NCBI GenBank assembly: GCA_019104905.1
Contig: JAHRXB010000082.1
Span: 1-14,359 of the forward strand
DNA: 14,359 nucleotides
Source of the DNA: Bdellovibrio sp.
GTDB lineage: Bacteria > Bdellovibrionota > Bdellovibrionia > Bdellovibrionales > Bdellovibrionaceae
Direction of reading: 5' to 3'
The first letter of the stretch is position 1, and every line of letters starts with the position of its first letter. This document shows positions 13,822 to 14,359 of the stretch, in pieces. The notes beneath the pieces were generated by a model. That model saw only the letters and a program-made list of their open reading frames with translations. It had not been told where the DNA came from and ran no database searches. Made by a program: the position numbers and the translations under genes.

Positions 13822-14189
13822 TGTTAGAAAATATTCTCGTCGTCCTTGTTGCTGTGCTTCACCTTGCATTTTTGTATCTAGAGATGTTTTTGTGGACGAA
13901 GCCCTTAGGGCGAAAGATTTTTCGCAATACTCCACAGAAGGCTGAGGACTCGGCAATTCTTGCGGCAAACCAAGGTCTTTATAATGGATTTTTGTCCGCC
14001 GGTCTATTATGGGGAGTTTTTCATCCCGATGTGATGGTGGGTGATCAGATAAAGTTCTTTTTTTTGATTTGCGTGATTGTCGCCGGTCTTTATGGGGCCC
14101 TGAGTGTCAGCAAAAGGATTTTCTATATTCAGGCTTTGCCCGCTCTTCTGGCGCTAATCGTGACATTTATGTTGAAGACCTGGCCCTAG
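13821..14189 (+). CDS. DUF1304 family membrane protein
   Basis: A 122-residue inner-membrane protein with four predicted helices: about 4-26, 51-68, 77-95 and 101-119. DUF1304 features are present: the LYLEMFLWTKPLGRKIF segment (18-34) with a Glu inside the first helix end, and AANQGLYNGFLSAGLLWG (48-65) with the family's NQGxYNGFLAxGL motif. No function is established for the family. The start ATG overlaps the TM2 stop by one base (TGATG), making it the third gene of a coupled unit. It ends one base before the stop codon of the convergent gene. Confidence 0.88.
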   Translation: MLENILVVLVAVLHLAFLYLEMFLWTKPLGRKIFRNTPQKAEDSAILAANQGLYNGFLSAGLLWGVFHPDVMVGDQIKFFFLICVIVAGLYGALSVSKRIFYIQALPALLALIVTFMLKTWP

Positions 14190-14190
14190 T

Positions 14191-14358
14191 TTAGTGAACG
14201 ATTCGCAATAAAGAGCCACTGTGAAAAAACAAGAGGGCTAAGTAGGGAACCGTGAAGGATGCTAAGATACCCCAAGGTTTTGGATTATGAAAAACGTGCA
14301 GCCCTGTAATTACAAAAATAAGGGGTCCAAAAATAAGCAGACTGGCTGGAGTCATAAA
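14191..14358 (-). CDS. C-terminal part of a membrane protein (5' partial at the window edge)
   Basis: On the - strand the frame is open from the window end to a TAA at 14191-14193, giving 55 codons. The product is strongly hydrophobic: FMTPASLLIFGPLIFVITGLH forms one helix, and GILASFTVPYLALLFF another, followed by a short basic tail SLLRIVH. An ATG at 14355 is present, but the reading frame is open before it, so this is more likely the end of a longer protein. I do not recognise the family. It converges with the DUF1304 gene, with one base between the stops and no hairpin. Confidence 0.5.
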   Translation of the reverse strand, partial: FMTPASLLIFGPLIFVITGLHVFHNPKPWGILASFTVPYLALLFFHSGSLLRIVH

Positions 14359-14359
14359 G

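Overview
The window is about 14.4 kb of gene-dense bacterial chromosome with moderate GC and short intergenic gaps. It carries no RNA gene, CRISPR array, insertion sequence or other mobile element that I can see. Several things fit a Bdellovibrio-like predatory bacterium (Bdellovibrionota, formerly in the Deltaproteobacteria): a cNOR-type nitric oxide reductase cluster, a periplasmic L,D-transpeptidase, a lipoprotein metallopeptidase, small Gre and asparaginase proteins, and use of TTG and GTG starts. That taxonomic reading is inference; no marker gene proves it.

Region 1 (1 to about 6733, + strand) is a tightly packed operon: norC (5' end cut by the window), norB, norQ, norD, a hemerythrin-like/PAS protein of the DUF438 type, and a COX15/CtaA-type heme A synthase. 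Adjacent genes overlap or lie within about 30 nt of each other, so translation is probably coupled. NorC and NorB form the membrane enzyme that reduces NO to N2O. NorQ (AAA+ ATPase) and NorD (VWA protein) are its usual maturation pair. The hemerythrin/PAS protein looks like a cytosolic sensor of NO, O2 or redox state. NorC is unusual because it carries a second heme c domain. The operon ends in an 11-bp perfect hairpin that lies inside the last codons of ctaA and is shared with the convergent gene.

Region 2 (6720 to 8333) has a secreted L,D-transpeptidase (-) and a divergent alpha/beta hydrolase (+), separated by a 252-nt gap holding a long imperfect hairpin.

Region 3 (8337 to 11810, - strand) holds, in transcription order, hsp20, a GreA/GreB-family factor, a short single-domain asparaginase-like protein, and a 580-residue lipoprotein with an HExxH...E zinc-peptidase signature. 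hsp20 is preceded by a near-consensus sigma-32-type heat-shock promoter and followed by a hairpin. The gre and lipoprotein genes both appear to start at TTG, each with a well-placed Shine-Dalgarno sequence.

Region 4 (12023 to 14189, + strand) is a three-gene operon with 4-nt and 1-nt overlaps: an atypical SDR/NmrA-like protein with a DUF2867-like tail, a protein made of two TM2 domains, and a DUF1304 membrane protein. The window ends in the C-terminal part of a convergent membrane protein (-).

I found no clearly new system. The best leads are the diheme NorC, the hemerythrin/PAS and heme A synthase genes inside the nor operon, the lipoprotein peptidase, and the heat-shock promoter region with its palindrome.
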